A DNA stretch of 64,000 nt from Thiohalomonas denitrificans. Lineage in GTDB: Bacteria > Pseudomonadota > Gammaproteobacteria > Thiohalomonadales > Thiohalomonadaceae. Shown here one piece after another: positions 44,115 to 53,978 of the stretch (positions are counted from its first letter, which is position 1; each line of letters starts with the position of its first letter). Where the stretch lies: assembly GCF_900102855.1 (NCBI RefSeq), contig NZ_FMWD01000007.1, forward strand, positions 171,188 through 235,187. The letters are read 5' to 3'. The notes below the pieces were generated by a model. It saw nothing but the letters and a program-made list of their open reading frames with translations, searched no databases and had not been told where the DNA came from. The position numbers and the translations under genes are program-made.

Positions 44115-45395
44115 TCAGTCGGTAGCCGCGGCCGACTTTTCCGAGCCCTTGTAGATAAGAAGCGGTTCCGATTCGCCGGAAATCACGCCATTGTCGATGA
44201 CAACCTTGCTGACCCCTTCCATGGAAGGAAGGTCGTACATGATATCCAGCAGCACCGACTCGAGGATCGAACGGAGTCCGCGGGCGCCGGTCTTGCGCTG
44301 CATGGCCTTCCGCGCTACCGCCATCAGTGCATCCTCACGCAACTCGAACTCCACACCCTCCATCTCGAACAGCTTGGTGTACTGCTTGGAGAGCGCATTC
44401 TTCGGCTCGGTGAGGATCTGAACCAGCGCGTCCTCGTCCAACTCCTCAAGTGTGGCGTGGACCGGCAAGCGTCCCACAAATTCCGGGATCAGTCCGTATT
44501 TGACCAGGTCTTCCGGCTCGACACTCTGGATGACCTCGCTCGCGCTCCTTGCGGTGGCCTTGCTTTTCACCTCGGCGGAAAAGCCGATACCACCCTTTTC
44601 GGAGCGATCGCGGATCACCTTGTCGAGTCCGGCGAACGCGCCACCGCAGATGAACAGCATGCTGCTGGTATCCACCTGGAGGAATTCCTGCTGCGGATGC
44701 TTGCGGCCACCCTGCGGCGGCACCGATGCGACAGTTCCCTCGATCAGCTTCAGCAGCGCCTGCTGTACACCCTCGCCGGAGACATCCCGGGTGATCGAGG
44801 GGTTGTCCGACTTGCGGGAAATCTTGTCGATCTCATCGATGTAAACGATGCCGTTCTGTGCCTTCTCAACGTCGTAATCGCACTTCTGCAGCAACTTCTG
44901 GATAATATTCTCCACATCCTCACCGACATAACCCGCTTCGGTCAGGGTGGTGGCGTCGGCAATGGTGAACGGTACATTCAGCAACCGCGCCAAGGTCTCC
45001 GCCAGCAGGGTTTTGCCACTACCGGTGGGACCAATCAGGAGAATATTGCTCTTGGACAGCTCGACCTCGTCCTTCTTGAGGCCGGCCTCGAGGCGTTTGT
45101 AGTGGTTGTATACCGCTACAGAGAGTACCTTTTTGGCCCGCTTCTGGCCGATCACGTACTCATCGAGACTGTCATTGATCTCATGCGGTGTAGGCAGTTT
45201 GCTCCGTGAAGTGCCGGTAGCGTCCTCCTGCACCTCTTCGCGGATAATGTCGTTGCAAAGCTCAACGCACTCATCGCAGATGAAGACGGACGGACCGGCG
45301 ATCAGCTTCCGCACCTCGTGCTGGCTCTTTCCACAAAAAGAGCAGTACAGCAGCTTGCCATTGTCTTCGCCCGTATTTTTACTCTCGTCGCTCAT
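44115..45395 (-). CDS. clpX: ATP-dependent Clp protease, ATPase subunit ClpX
   Basis: ClpX unfolds substrates and feeds them to ClpP. The 426-aa product has the N-terminal zinc-binding domain with C18, C21, C40 and C43, Walker A GPTGSGKT at 122-129, Walker [10 protein letters not shown], and the IGF-like loop that docks on ClpP (residues 270s, [11 protein letters not shown]). It follows clpP by about 110 nt in the same direction, as in most proteobacteria. Confidence 0.98.
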   Translation of the reverse strand: MSDESKNTGEDNGKLLYCSFCGKSQHEVRKLIAGPSVFICDECVELCNDIIREEVQEDATGTSRSKLPTPHEINDSLDEYVIGQKRAKKVLSVAVYNHYKRLEAGLKKDEVELSKSNILLIGPTGSGKTLLAETLARLLNVPFTIADATTLTEAGYVGEDVENIIQKLLQKCDYDVEKAQNGIVYIDEIDKISRKSDNPSITRDVSGEGVQQALLKLIEGTVASVPPQGGRKHPQQEFLQVDTSSMLFICGGAFAGLDKVIRDRSEKGGIGFSAEVKSKATARSASEVIQSVEPEDLVKYGLIPEFVGRLPVHATLEELDEDALVQILTEPKNALSKQYTKLFEMEGVEFELREDALMAVARKAMQRKTGARGLRSILESVLLDIMYDLPSMEGVSKVVIDNGVISGESEPLLIYKGSEKSAAATD

Positions 45396-45504
45396 CAGCC
45401 TATCCCATCCGAATGCCGGGTATCTGTCTTACAACATGCACAGTCAGAGCTCATTTTTCAAGCCCGACCTGCTTACTATGTTATTGTTTCCGCCCGGCGC
45501 CGGG

Positions 45505-46158
45505 TCATTTACCCGCCGTCGAGAGGGTCGTTTCGCGATTTTCGAGTACGCTATCAATCAACCCATACTCGATGGCCGCCTCACCGCTCATGAAGTTGTC
45601 GCGCTCGGTATCCGCCTGAATGCGTTCGAGCGGCTGTTTGGTGTGCTTGGCCAGGATACCGTTGAGTCGTGCGCGCGTGTCCAGAATCTCCTTGGCGTGG
45701 ATCTCGAAGTCGGTAGCCTGGCCCTGGAAGCCACCCAGAGGCTGATGGATCATCACGCGGGAGTTGGGTAACGCATAGCGCTTGCCCTCAGCGCCGCCGG
45801 CAAGAAGGATCGCCCCCATGCTGGCCGCCTGCCCGATGCACAGGGTGCTCACATCCGGTTTAATGAACTGCATCGTGTCATAGATCGAAAGCCCGGCGGT
45901 AACCGCACCGCCCGGCGAATTGATGTAGAGATGGATGTCCTTATCCGGGTTTTCAGACTCCAGGAACAGCAGCTGGGCTACCAGCAGGTTCGCCGAGTAA
46001 TCCTCGACCGGCCCCACCATGAAAATGACTCGTTCCTTGAGCAGCCTGGAATAGATGTCGTAAGCGCGCTCACCACGCGAGGTCTGCTCCACTACCATGG
46101 GTACAAGACCCACATTGGAAATCGAATGCTGTTGGCTCATGGTGTTGTTATCGGTCAT
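45505..46158 (-). CDS. clpP: ATP-dependent Clp protease, proteolytic subunit
   Basis: ClpP is the serine peptidase barrel that degrades proteins unfolded by ClpX or ClpA. The 217-aa product has the catalytic triad S113 (GQAASMGA), H138 (MIHQPLGG) and D187. The short N-terminal extension before [12 protein letters not shown] is a likely propeptide. The ATG at 46158 follows AAGGGA. It lies between tig and clpX in the usual order. Confidence 0.98.
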   Translation of the reverse strand: MTDNNTMSQQHSISNVGLVPMVVEQTSRGERAYDIYSRLLKERVIFMVGPVEDYSANLLVAQLLFLESENPDKDIHLYINSPGGAVTAGLSIYDTMQFIKPDVSTLCIGQAASMGAILLAGGAEGKRYALPNSRVMIHQPLGGFQGQATDFEIHAKEILDTRARLNGILAKHTKQPLERIQADTERDNFMSGEAAIEYGLIDSVLENRETTLSTAGK

Positions 46159-46183
46159 TATTTCGTGTCCCTTTAGAGTTTTT

Positions 46184-47485
46184 TCATTGCTGCTGAGGGT
46201 TCATGAGTTCGTCGAAGCCCTTGGACTCCTCGGTGACTTTCGCCTGTTCCAGGAACCAGTCCACGACACGATCTTCAAGCACTGCCGACTCCACCTCGCC
46301 GAGACGACGCTGATCACCGAAGTACCAGCTACGCACCTCTTCCGGCTTCTCGTAACTGGCCGCAATCTTCTCGACCGCTGCCCGCACCTGTTCGGGTTCC
46401 GCCTTGAGTTCATTGCGCTTGATGATTTCGGCCAGAATCAGACCGAGGGTCACACGCTTGGCGGCCTGCTCCTCGAACATGGATGGGGATAGGTCCGGAC
46501 CCTGCTTGCCCTGTGGAACCTGCATGTTTTGCCGCATCTGCTCAAGAAGCGCCTGACTTTCGTTTTCAATCAGTGCCTTGGGAATCTCTACGTCATTCAG
46601 CTCGACCAGCTTGTCCATCACCTGCTGTTTGACCCGGGCCTTCAGGGTTTGTTCAAGCTCGCGCTCCATGTTGTCGCGCACTTCCTTTTTGAGGGCCTCG
46701 GCGCTCTCGACTCCGAAACGCTTGGCGAACTCGTCGTCGATCTCCGGGAGATTGGGCTGCTCGACCGCATGGATTTTGACCTGGAACTGGGCCGGCTTAC
46801 CGGCTACTTCCTTATAACCATAGTCGTCCGGGAAAGTAAGATCGAGTGTGCGCTCCTCACCCGCCTTCGCACCCTTCAGCCCTTCCTCGAAACCGGGAAT
46901 CATACGGCCGCTGTCAATGGTCACCGGGACATTCTCGCCCTCCCCACCCTCGAAGGGCTCACCATCAATGGTGCCCTTGAAGTCAATCACCACCCGATCA
47001 CCGTCGCCGGCTTCGCGGTCAACCTTCACCCAGTCGGCGTTCTGTTTGCGCAGGGTTTCCAGCATCTTCTCGACATCGGCATCGGTCACCTCGGAGGTCA
47101 CCTTGTCGACCTCGACACCTTCCACGGGGGCAGGCTCGATCTCGGGCATCACCTCGAAAGTGGCCGTGTAGGCAAACCCTTCCTGATTTTCGTCGCCCTC
47201 CTTCGGCTCCACCCGGGGATGCCCTGCGGGACGAAGGTTCTCCTGGCCCACGGCTTCATAGAAGCTGGATTGCACCACTTCCCCGAGGACTTCCTGGCGG
47301 ACCTGGTCGCCGTAGCGGGTTTTGATCACTTTCATTGGCACCTTACCGGGCCGGAAACCCTTGATGCGGGTGGTGCGCGCCATTTGCTGGAGGCGCTTGT
47401 CGACCTCCCGGGAAATCTGCTCCTCGGGGATGTCAACGGTCATGCGGCGCTCGAGTCCGCCAGTCGCTTCTACTGAAACCTGCAT
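46184..47485 (-). CDS. tig: trigger factor
   Basis: Trigger factor is the ribosome-bound chaperone and peptidyl-prolyl isomerase. The 433-aa product has the ribosome-binding signature GFRPGKVP near residue 44-51, a central FKBP domain (about 155-240, [20 protein letters not shown]) and a C-terminal chaperone domain rich in Glu and Gln. It starts the tig-clpP-clpX run, 26 nt before clpP. Confidence 0.98.
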   Translation of the reverse strand: MQVSVEATGGLERRMTVDIPEEQISREVDKRLQQMARTTRIKGFRPGKVPMKVIKTRYGDQVRQEVLGEVVQSSFYEAVGQENLRPAGHPRVEPKEGDENQEGFAYTATFEVMPEIEPAPVEGVEVDKVTSEVTDADVEKMLETLRKQNADWVKVDREAGDGDRVVIDFKGTIDGEPFEGGEGENVPVTIDSGRMIPGFEEGLKGAKAGEERTLDLTFPDDYGYKEVAGKPAQFQVKIHAVEQPNLPEIDDEFAKRFGVESAEALKKEVRDNMERELEQTLKARVKQQVMDKLVELNDVEIPKALIENESQALLEQMRQNMQVPQGKQGPDLSPSMFEEQAAKRVTLGLILAEIIKRNELKAEPEQVRAAVEKIAASYEKPEEVRSWYFGDQRRLGEVESAVLEDRVVDWFLEQAKVTEESKGFDELMNPQQQ

Positions 47486-47599
47486 CTTAACTCCTTGACA
47501 TTTCTACAATTCGATAGTGTGAAAACCGACTGAAAAAACTTCACCTGGGAATCACATAAAACGTGTTCGAGGCAGATATACCACCCCGACCCTGATGTA

Positions 47600-47684
<85 letters not shown>

Positions 47685-47778
47685 TAAAATTCCGGGGATT
47701 ATACAAAGAGAAAGGGGTGCACGGACAGGGGGCGTACGTTTCCGCGCATAACCGCATGGATAGTGGCATCTAAAAAGC

Positions 47779-47802
47779 AAAGACCCCTCGCGTGAGGGGT
47801 CA
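47779..47802. terminator. hairpin between tRNA-Lys and tRNA-Leu
   Basis: GACCCCTC-GCGT-GAGGGGTC is a perfect 8-bp stem with no strong T run, possibly a weak terminator or a processing hairpin. Confidence 0.6.
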
Positions 47803-47811
47803 ATACGAATC

Positions 47812-47887
47812 TGGTGGGCCGTCAAGGATTCGAACCTTGGACCTACTGATTAAGAGTCAGCTGCTCTACCAACTGAGCTAACGGCCC
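47812..47887 (-). tRNA. tRNA-Lys (CTT)
   Basis: A 76-nt cloverleaf on the minus strand: acceptor GGGCCGT/ACGGCCC, anticodon loop CTCTTAA with CTT, T arm GGTTCGAATCC and CCA. Confidence 0.96.
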
Positions 47888-48009
47888 CGTGAAGGTCGCC
47901 TAGTTAATCAAATTCGGCGGCAGCGATCAAGCCCAACTTCGAGATTGAAGGCAGTCGCACTGCAGTTTCATTTGATAACATAGTCGTTCAGCCGCATGCG
48001 TGGAAAGTC

Positions 48010-48717
48010 GTGGAGTTTCCCCTAATTGCCGGATTCATTGTCGGCCTGTTCAATACCCTTCACTGTGTCGGAATGTGCGGAGGCATTATGGGTGCGCTCA
48101 CCTTCAGTCTCCCTGCCGATGTGCGTGAACGGCGCCCCCGGCTTCTGACCTATCTGGCCGCATACAATGGAGGGCGCATTCTCAGCTATGCCGCAGCCGG
48201 CGCCCTACTCGGCGGACTTGGGGCCAGTCTGCTCGGTATTTTCGGCGATCGGGGGCACGCGCTGCTGCAAGGGCTCGCCGCACTCCTGATGACCGGTATC
48301 GGCTTGTATATTGCCGGGGGGGTCCCCAAATTCGCACTGGTGGAGCGACTCGGCATCCCGCTATGGCGGCGCCTCGAGCCACTCGGGCGCAGGATGCTAC
48401 CGGTCCGTTCTCCCATCCAGGCCCTGCTGTACGGAACCATTTGGGGCTGGCTTCCGTGCGGGACCGTATACAGCATGCTGCTCTGGACCGTCGCGGCTCA
48501 GGGACCGGTCGAGGGCATGCTGGCGATGGCCGCATTCGGGGCGGGCACTTTACCTGCTGTTATGGGCGCGGGTATGCTTACCGCATGGCTGGGCCGTATA
48601 AGCCGTCGACCCGCGGTTCGTCGCGTGGCCGGTCTAAGTCTGATTGCACTCGCCATCGGTAGTGTTGCTCTCACAGAACCGCTGCACCGATTGGGACCTT
48701 CGCTTTCTGTTCACTAA
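48010..48717 (+). CDS. DsbD_2/TauE-SafE-like membrane protein with HCxGMCGG motif
   Basis: A 235-aa protein with about six membrane segments. The first is followed by LHCVGMCGG (H18, C19, C23), and LYGTIWGWLPCGTVYSML sits in the fourth; this double motif is that of the DsbD_2/'sulfite exporter TauE/SafE' group, often found near cbb3 oxidase assembly genes and suspected in metal or thiol transport. The Cys residues in the membrane could move copper or redox equivalents; that is inference. The start is GTG at 48010. The sigma-54 activator gene starts 12 nt after the stop. Confidence 0.8.
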   Translation: MEFPLIAGFIVGLFNTLHCVGMCGGIMGALTFSLPADVRERRPRLLTYLAAYNGGRILSYAAAGALLGGLGASLLGIFGDRGHALLQGLAALLMTGIGLYIAGGVPKFALVERLGIPLWRRLEPLGRRMLPVRSPIQALLYGTIWGWLPCGTVYSMLLWTVAAQGPVEGMLAMAAFGAGTLPAVMGAGMLTAWLGRISRRPAVRRVAGLSLIALAIGSVALTEPLHRLGPSLSVH

Positions 48718-48729
48718 AAGTGATTTGGC

Positions 48730-49686
48730 ATGAGCTCTTTCGAAAAAGAACTATTGGGCGATGCCCCCGAATTCCAGGCGGTGATCCGTTCCGCTGAAGT
48801 GATCGCCGCAACGGACGTCACCGTCTTGATCCTGGGGGAAAGTGGCACCGGAAAAGAACTGCTGGCCCGGGCGGTCCATGCCCGAAGCCGACGGGCAGAG
48901 GCGCCATTTGTGACCATTAACTGCGCCGCCTTGCCGGAAGGACTCGCTGAATCCGAACTCTTCGGCCATTGCAAAGGTGCGTTTACGGGGGCGGTCAACG
49001 AAAATGTTGGGCGCGTGCGGGCAGCCGAAGGCGGGACCCTGTTCCTGGACGAGATCGGCGAACTTCCTCTGGCTATCCAGGCCAAGCTGTTGCGTTTTCT
49101 CGAATCCGGCGAATGCCAGGCAGTGGGGAGCACCCACTGCCGCCAGATCAATACCCGCATTGTCGCTGCCACTCATCGCGATCTGCACTCGCTGGTTCAG
49201 GAAGGCCGCTTCCGTGAAGATCTCTATTACCGGCTCAACGTGATACCGCTGGAAGTTCCACCCCTTCGCCATCGCACCGGTGACACTCTGCGGCTGGTGC
49301 CGATGTTCACCCGCCAGCTGGCCGACCAGCACGGGTTAGAGGCGCCGCGCCTCCTGCCTGAAGCCCTCGATGCGATGGAAACCTACGATTGGCCCGGCAA
49401 CGTCAGAGAGTTGCGCAACGTCTGCGAACGCCTGGTAATCCTCTTCGGCGGGCGTGAGGTCACAGTGGATAACCTTCCCGCCGAAATACGGCATAAAACA
49501 ACCGCCGCCACCCGCATTAACGGTTTCGAGCTTCCGGACGGGGGGATTCGTTTCGACCAGCTGGAGCAGTCACTGCTCCTCCAGGCGCTGGAGAAAAGTC
49601 GCGGCAATCGCAGCCGGGCCGCCCGTCTGGTCGGTCTCACCCGCGATACGTTTCTCTATCGTCTGAAGAAATACGCGATTGGCTGA
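48730..49686 (+). CDS. sigma-54-dependent activator without a receiver domain
   Basis: A 318-aa enhancer-binding protein made only of the AAA+ domain and a Fis-type DNA-binding domain. Walker A GESGTGKE is at 36-43, the sigma-54 contact loop GAFTGA at 83-88 is intact, and [10 protein letters not shown] forms Walker B. The C-terminal helix-turn-helix is [28 protein letters not shown]. With no N-terminal input domain it resembles PspF, whose activity is held by a separate partner. It lies directly downstream of the DsbD_2-like membrane protein, so that protein or its pathway may be the target or the signal; that is inference. Confidence 0.9.
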   Translation: MSSFEKELLGDAPEFQAVIRSAEVIAATDVTVLILGESGTGKELLARAVHARSRRAEAPFVTINCAALPEGLAESELFGHCKGAFTGAVNENVGRVRAAEGGTLFLDEIGELPLAIQAKLLRFLESGECQAVGSTHCRQINTRIVAATHRDLHSLVQEGRFREDLYYRLNVIPLEVPPLRHRTGDTLRLVPMFTRQLADQHGLEAPRLLPEALDAMETYDWPGNVRELRNVCERLVILFGGREVTVDNLPAEIRHKTTAATRINGFELPDGGIRFDQLEQSLLLQALEKSRGNRSRAARLVGLTRDTFLYRLKKYAIG

Positions 49687-49767
49687 AGCTACCGGACGAT
49701 ATCGCATCGCGACTGTCCATTAGGGCATCGGATCACGCAGGAGGCGGGATTATCCCCCCGCACCAGC

Positions 49768-49798
49768 AAAAAAGGGCGCACCACGGTGCGCCCTTTTT
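49768..49798. terminator. bidirectional terminator
   Basis: AAAAAAGGGCGCACCAC-GGTGCGCCCTTTTT has runs of A and T on both sides. It separates the sigma-54 activator (plus) from the copper chaperone gene (minus), which converge. Confidence 0.93.
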
Positions 49799-49812
49799 CA
49801 TGCAACGGGGAT

Positions 49813-50301
49813 TTAATGGCTCATGGAGCTATGGTCCATTTTTTCACCGCTCATGCCGCCCATGGAGCCGCCGGGACGGACCTCGTACATCAATTCCATT
49901 TTCTCTCCATTGGCAAACTCGAGCGTTACCGGCACTTTTTCGCCCGCCTTCAGCGCCTGTTTCGGCTTCATGAGCATCAGGTGATACCCCTTCGGCTCGA
50001 ACGTAACCGATCCGCCCGCCGGAATCGTCACTTTCATTTGATGGACCATCTTGGCCAACCCGTCCTCGACGATCGTTCTGTGCAGCATCACATTGTCGTA
50101 AGCGGGGCTCTGCGCGGCCACCAGGGCACGCTCGTTTTCACCATGGTTGTGGAGCACCATGTAGCCGGCCATGGCCTTGGAAGTCGGCGGTGCCTCCCGA
50201 ATCCATGGGTCTTCAACCATCACCCCATTTCCAGCAGCCTGTACAGCGGCGGACAGACAGAGGAATGCAGGAATCATCAGTGTCTTGAGCACTTTCATCA
50301 T
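49813..50301 (-). CDS. periplasmic copper chaperone of the PCu(A)C family
   Basis: PCu(A)C proteins deliver copper to the CuA or CuB site of terminal oxidases. The 162-aa product has a signal peptide ending AVQAAG, then VMVEDPWIREAPPTSKAMAGYMVLHN, which is the family start. The copper ligands fit the H/M-x10-M-x21-H-x-M pattern: a His and Met in VMLHRTIVEDGLAKMVHQMKV, and the final YHLMLM. The Met/His-rich tail (GGSMGGMSGEKMDHSSMSH) may add copper ligands. The start is uncertain between 50301 and 50298. It is near the DsbD_2-like protein gene, which hints at a copper theme here. Confidence 0.88.
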   Translation of the reverse strand: MMKVLKTLMIPAFLCLSAAVQAAGNGVMVEDPWIREAPPTSKAMAGYMVLHNHGENERALVAAQSPAYDNVMLHRTIVEDGLAKMVHQMKVTIPAGGSVTFEPKGYHLMLMKPKQALKAGEKVPVTLEFANGEKMELMYEVRPGGSMGGMSGEKMDHSSMSH

Positions 50302-50502
50302 TTTTCCCTTCTCGGTTGTCAAAAAAAATCACGAACCCGCACCGAACGCTCCGGTAACAGGTTTTTCTCTCACCTAAATTGTGCCGAGGCCTGCAGCCTT
50401 GGGGTGCGGCCCGGCTCGCTGCTCAGACCTCTCGATATCGGCGCCTCCCCTTCCAGGAAGCCCGATTATAAATCTGCTCCTCGAACATTCTCGACCTGTC
50501 GA

Positions 50503-51249
50503 TTAACGAAGCGCAAAAGTCATCCTGAAAGAGACCTCGAGCGGTAACGCCACCGTTTCCGGCGGCGTGGGCATCGGAAGGGCCGCTTCGACGGCATCCT
50601 CTGCGGCCGCTTGCAGAACGCTGTTTTTGCCGGACGTGTGAAGGCCCCGGATCTCACCTCTCTCCCGGATCGAAAAGGTCACCTCCACCTCCCCCTGAAT
50701 CCCCCGGCGGCGAGCCGCGCGGGGATAATGCTTATGCGCTTCAATGCGGGCGATGAGGCGGGCAAAGTATTCGTTCTTCTCCCGTTCGACGAGTTTCGGA
50801 TCATGCACTGACTGCCCGGCCACCGCCGGGGGCGGTTCCACCGCCTTTTCTGCAGTCGGCTGTGATGGCGACGGTGGCTGTTGCGGCTGCGGCTCGGCTT
50901 CGGCCGGCTCGGGACGAACCTCCGGTTCAGGCTCGGGCTTTGGTTCTGGCTTGGGCTCGGGCTTGGGCTTTGGTTCGGGCTTGGGCTCCGGCTTTGGTTC
51001 AGGTTCGGGCTTGGGCTCCGGCTTCGGAGGCTCGGGTTCCGGCTCCGGCGGCTTTTCAACCGTTTCTGGCGGTACTTCCGGCGGAGGCGAGGCCACGGAG
51101 CGAAAGCTGACTCGCGTCACCGCCTGTTGCTGGCTGGGAAGCGGCTCTTCCGTACCCAGGCGGGTACCGGCATTGAAGAACAGACTGCCGTGGACCATGG
51201 CAGAGATCAGAAACGCTCCGACCCAGATTCCTGCATCGCGCCGTCTCAT
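50503..51249 (-). CDS. tonB: TonB energy transducer
   Basis: TonB spans the periplasm from the ExbB-ExbD motor to outer-membrane receptors for siderophores, cobalamin and similar ligands. The 248-aa product has an N-terminal membrane anchor (about 9-27), a long Pro/Glu/Lys linker (about 55-130) and the C-terminal TonB domain (AARRRGIQGEVEVTFSIRERGEI). The linker is made of repeated PEPKPEP-type units that reflect a short repeat in the DNA (50930-51045). The ATG overlaps exbD by 4 nt. Confidence 0.94.
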   Translation of the reverse strand: MRRRDAGIWVGAFLISAMVHGSLFFNAGTRLGTEEPLPSQQQAVTRVSFRSVASPPPEVPPETVEKPPEPEPEPPKPEPKPEPEPKPEPKPEPKPKPEPKPEPKPEPEPEVRPEPAEAEPQPQQPPSPSQPTAEKAVEPPPAVAGQSVHDPKLVEREKNEYFARLIARIEAHKHYPRAARRRGIQGEVEVTFSIRERGEIRGLHTSGKNSVLQAAAEDAVEAALPMPTPPETVALPLEVSFRMTFALR

Positions 51250-51647
51250 TTCGTTTCGGTTACGATGTCCACTGCTTCGGCCCCGGCCTTGCGTGCCGTA
51301 TCCAGAACCTTCACCGCAGAACCGAGATCGGCGCCGCGATCTCCGCGAATCCGTACCACGCGATTCTCACGCTGTTCCAGAGCGCGGCGTAGCGTAGCTT
51401 CCAGCGCCTCGGGGTCGACCACATGATCATTCATCAGAAAGCGACCCTGGGCATTGATGATCACTTCCAGCTGATCATCCTCCCCGGTGGCTTCGCCACT
51501 TTCCGCCACCGGGAGATCGATATTGAGGGCCTCTTCCCGCACAAAATGCGAGGTCAGCATGAAGAACACCAGCAGCAGAAAGACGGCATCGATCAACGGC
51601 GTCAGATTGGGCATCTGAGTGGCTCGCCGCCGCCCTTCAAAATGCAT
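51246..51647 (-). CDS. exbD: TonB-system proton channel subunit ExbD
   Basis: A 133-aa ExbD/TolR-family protein with one N-terminal membrane helix (about 12-33, LTPLIDAVFLLLVFFMLTSHF) bearing the essential Asp in PLIDAV, followed by a periplasmic domain. The start at 51647 follows GGGGGA and overlaps exbB by 11 nt; the longer frame to 51719 is in exbB. Confidence 0.94.
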   Translation of the reverse strand: MHFEGRRRATQMPNLTPLIDAVFLLLVFFMLTSHFVREEALNIDLPVAESGEATGEDDQLEVIINAQGRFLMNDHVVDPEALEATLRRALEQRENRVVRIRGDRGADLGSAVKVLDTARKAGAEAVDIVTETK

Positions 51648-52299
51648 GGATTCCCCCGTCCCGATGGTGCACCGCATCCTCCTCCTCGTCCGCCTCCGGG
51701 GCATGCGGAAGCCGTTCAAGTACGAGGGAAGCGCAGGCCTTCATGGACTGTGCACGACGATCGGCCATCCCTTCCAACAGGTGCAGAATGAGCAGGACGG
51801 GAATGGCCACGGCAAGCCCGACACCGGTCGTGACCATCGCCTCCCAGATGCCGCCGGCCAGAGCCTGTGCGTCGACCCGGCCTCCAGCGGCCTCAATCAC
51901 CATGAAGGCCTTGATCATGCCGGTGATGGTGCCAAACAGCCCGAGCAGCGGTGCGGTGTTGCCGAGTATGGCCAGGGTGCGAAAGCCCCGTTCCATGCGC
52001 TGCAGTTCCTGGGAGCCGACCCGCTCTGCGACACGACTCAATTCACGGATTCCCTCGCCGCTGGCCTCGAGGACGGCGCGCATGACATTCACTTCCGGGC
52101 CGCGGTGCCGGGCCGTCAGCTTCCCGAGCGTACCCACATGGAGCGCCGAGCGGGCCTGCTTCCCAAAGTCGGTAGGGACACGGCCAAGCAGCGCAAAGTG
52201 GATCAACCTTTCGACAATGATGGTCAAGGCCACCAGGGAATAGCCGGCCAGGATCCACACCACTGGTCCGCCCTTCGCGAACAACTCCGAAATCATCAT
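51637..52299 (-). CDS. exbB: TonB-system proton channel subunit ExbB
   Basis: A 220-aa MotA/TolQ/ExbB-family protein with three membrane segments: about 10-30, and two later ones near 107-130 and 158-180. With ExbD it makes the proton-driven motor for TonB. The family motif GLLGTITGMIKAF is seen as LFGTITGMIKAFMVIE, and the third helix holds GLAVAIPVL. The start is at 52299 (MMISELFAKGGPVVW); a GTG at 52320 is also in frame. A Fur box lies about 100 bp upstream. Confidence 0.93.
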   Translation of the reverse strand: MMISELFAKGGPVVWILAGYSLVALTIIVERLIHFALLGRVPTDFGKQARSALHVGTLGKLTARHRGPEVNVMRAVLEASGEGIRELSRVAERVGSQELQRMERGFRTLAILGNTAPLLGLFGTITGMIKAFMVIEAAGGRVDAQALAGGIWEAMVTTGVGLAVAIPVLLILHLLEGMADRRAQSMKACASLVLERLPHAPEADEEEDAVHHRDGGIHAF

Positions 52300-52395
52300 G
52301 GTCGTACCGTCCGAAAACACGAGTAAAACAGGATTGACCCCGCCAGTGCGGTCAATCGTGGTGACCCTGCAGAAGGCATGCCAAACGTAACCTTT

Positions 52396-52410
52396 TGATA
52401 AGAATTATCA
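52396..52410. promoter_or_regulatory. Fur box upstream of exbB
   Basis: TGATAAGAATTATCA is a perfect inverted repeat and matches the centre of the Fur consensus (GATAATGATAATCATTATC-type). It lies 97 bp before the exbB start. This suggests iron-dependent repression of exbB-exbD-tonB. Fur itself is not in the window. Confidence 0.85.
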
Positions 52411-52550
52411 TTGCGGAAAAAAAGGCGGCTGTGTGTGGCATATGACGCGGCAGGCGCGGCATATGCCGCGAGAATTCCAGCAGATTACCATCGACAGAAA
52501 ACGGGGGATTGCCGAGAACAACAGTGGATCTTGAGAAGGCGCAGAAAGGC

Positions 52551-52581
52551 AAAAAAAAAGCTTAGGCGATGCCTAAGCTTT
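52551..52581 (-). terminator. terminator of the tRNA-Pro/Arg/His unit
   Basis: AAAGCTTAGGC-GAT-GCCTAAGCTTT is a perfect 11-bp stem. On the minus strand it is followed by a run of T (the A tract at 52551-52559), 7 nt after the tRNA-His end. Confidence 0.93.
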
Positions 52582-52587
52582 CTTGTA

Positions 52588-52664
52588 TGGGGTGGACGAG
52601 GGGACTTGAACCCCCGACCACTGGAGTCACAATCCAGGGCTCTACCAACTGAGCTACGTCCACC
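52588..52664 (-). tRNA. tRNA-His (GTG)
   Basis: A 77-nt minus-strand cloverleaf with the extra 5' G that pairs with C73, as His tRNAs require. The anticodon loop TTGTGAC holds GTG; the T arm is GGTTCAAGTCC and the CCA is encoded. Confidence 0.96.
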
Positions 52665-52689
52665 ACTGTACTTTGTACTACCGGGCATT

Positions 52690-52766
52690 TGGCGCGCCCG
52701 GCAGGACTCGAACCTGCGACCCTCGGCTTAGAAGGCCGATGCTCTATCCAGCTGAGCTACGGGCGC
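52690..52766 (-). tRNA. tRNA-Arg (TCT)
   Basis: A 77-nt cloverleaf on the minus strand: acceptor GCGCCCG/CGGGCGC, anticodon loop CTTCTAA with TCT, T arm GGTTCGAGTCC and encoded CCA. Confidence 0.96.
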
Positions 52767-52802
52767 CTTGATCGAGCCTCTTGTCCCCACTTCGGGACGT
52801 TC

Positions 52803-52879
52803 TGGTCGGGGTAGAGGGATTCGAACCCCCGACATCCTGCTCCCAAAGCAGGCGCGCTACCAGACTGCGCTATACCCCG
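52803..52879 (-). tRNA. tRNA-Pro (TGG)
   Basis: A 77-nt cloverleaf on the minus strand: acceptor CGGGGTA/TACCCCG, anticodon loop TTTGGGA with TGG, T arm GGTTCGAATCC and encoded CCA. It is first of the tRNA-Pro, -Arg, -His unit. Confidence 0.96.
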
Positions 52880-53079
52880 AGTATTTCGCGAAACGACCCA
52901 GGAACCGTTATGTGCGCGAGGAAAGCCGGCGATAATACCCATCATGTCACCCCTCGTCAATGCTTCGGCCCATTCCCATCGCGAATGAACCGAACAGCGG
53001 GTCCCTTCCAGCTTGGCGTCAGTGAGGCCCCATGCGAGAATTACGCGTTTTTCACGGTCGTTCCAAAACGGGGCAGCGA

Positions 53080-53934
53080 ATGAGCGCACAGATCATCGAT
53101 GGCAAAGCCACCGCGGCGGCAATCCGCAGTGAACTGAAACAGAAGGTAGACGAGCGCCTCGCGGCCGGCGGCCGAGCGCCCGGCCTGGCGGTGATCCTGG
53201 TGGGCGAGGATCCGGCATCCCGGGTCTACGTGGCGCACAAGCGCAAGGATTGCGACGAGGTGGGATTCAACTCCGTCTCTCACGATCTGCCGGCAGATAC
53301 CTCACAGGAGGAACTGCTCGCACTCATCGACGATCTCAATGGCGACGCGGCCATAGACGGCATTCTGGTCCAGCTGCCGCTGCCTGCACATATCGATACC
53401 GAAGCGGTGATCGAACGCATCGACCCCCGCAAGGATGTCGATGGCTTCCACCCCTGCAATGTGGGGCGTCTGGCCCTGCGCATACCCATCCTGCGCCCCT
53501 GTACGCCACGCGGGGTGATGACCCTGCTGGAACGCACAGGCGAACCGCTGGAAGGCAAAAACGCAGTCGTGGTCGGGGCCTCCAACATCGTCGGACGCCC
53601 AATGGCTCTGGAACTGCTGATGGCCCGCTGTACCGTCACCGTCTGTCACAGCAAGACACGCGACCTGCAGGCCCACCTGGCCGCTGCCGATATCGTGGTG
53701 GCTGCGGTCGGGATCGCCGGATTCATCAAGGGCGAGTGGATCAAGCCCGGAGCCATGGTCATGGATGTGGGTATCAACCGTCGGGAAGACGGGCGGCTGG
53801 TGGGCGATGTGGAATTTGACAGCGCCAGCGAGCGTGCCGGCTGGATTACACCGGTGCCGGGCGGGGTCGGCCCCATGACCCGCGCCACTCTGCTCCAGAA
53901 CACCTTCGACGCTGCCCTGCGCCGGGATTCCTGA
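53080..53934 (+). CDS. folD: methylenetetrahydrofolate dehydrogenase/cyclohydrolase
   Basis: FolD interconverts 5,10-methylene-, methenyl- and 10-formyl-tetrahydrofolate. The 284-aa product has [10 protein letters not shown] with the catalytic Lys, the conserved QLPLPAHID segment, and the NADP fold [15 protein letters not shown]. The C-terminal [16 protein letters not shown] is the usual FolD ending. I start at 53080 ([14 protein letters not shown]); the open frame from 53032 adds unconserved sequence. The tRNA unit upstream is divergent. Confidence 0.97.
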   Translation: MSAQIIDGKATAAAIRSELKQKVDERLAAGGRAPGLAVILVGEDPASRVYVAHKRKDCDEVGFNSVSHDLPADTSQEELLALIDDLNGDAAIDGILVQLPLPAHIDTEAVIERIDPRKDVDGFHPCNVGRLALRIPILRPCTPRGVMTLLERTGEPLEGKNAVVVGASNIVGRPMALELLMARCTVTVCHSKTRDLQAHLAAADIVVAAVGIAGFIKGEWIKPGAMVMDVGINRREDGRLVGDVEFDSASERAGWITPVPGGVGPMTRATLLQNTFDAALRRDS

Positions 53935-53978
53935 CCGACGCAGACAGCGCCGCAAGCGGTCGTAGCCTCGTCAGCGGC

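Noticed and set aside
44085-45209. Long open frame opposite clpX
   Set aside because: Shadow of clpX; no independent evidence.
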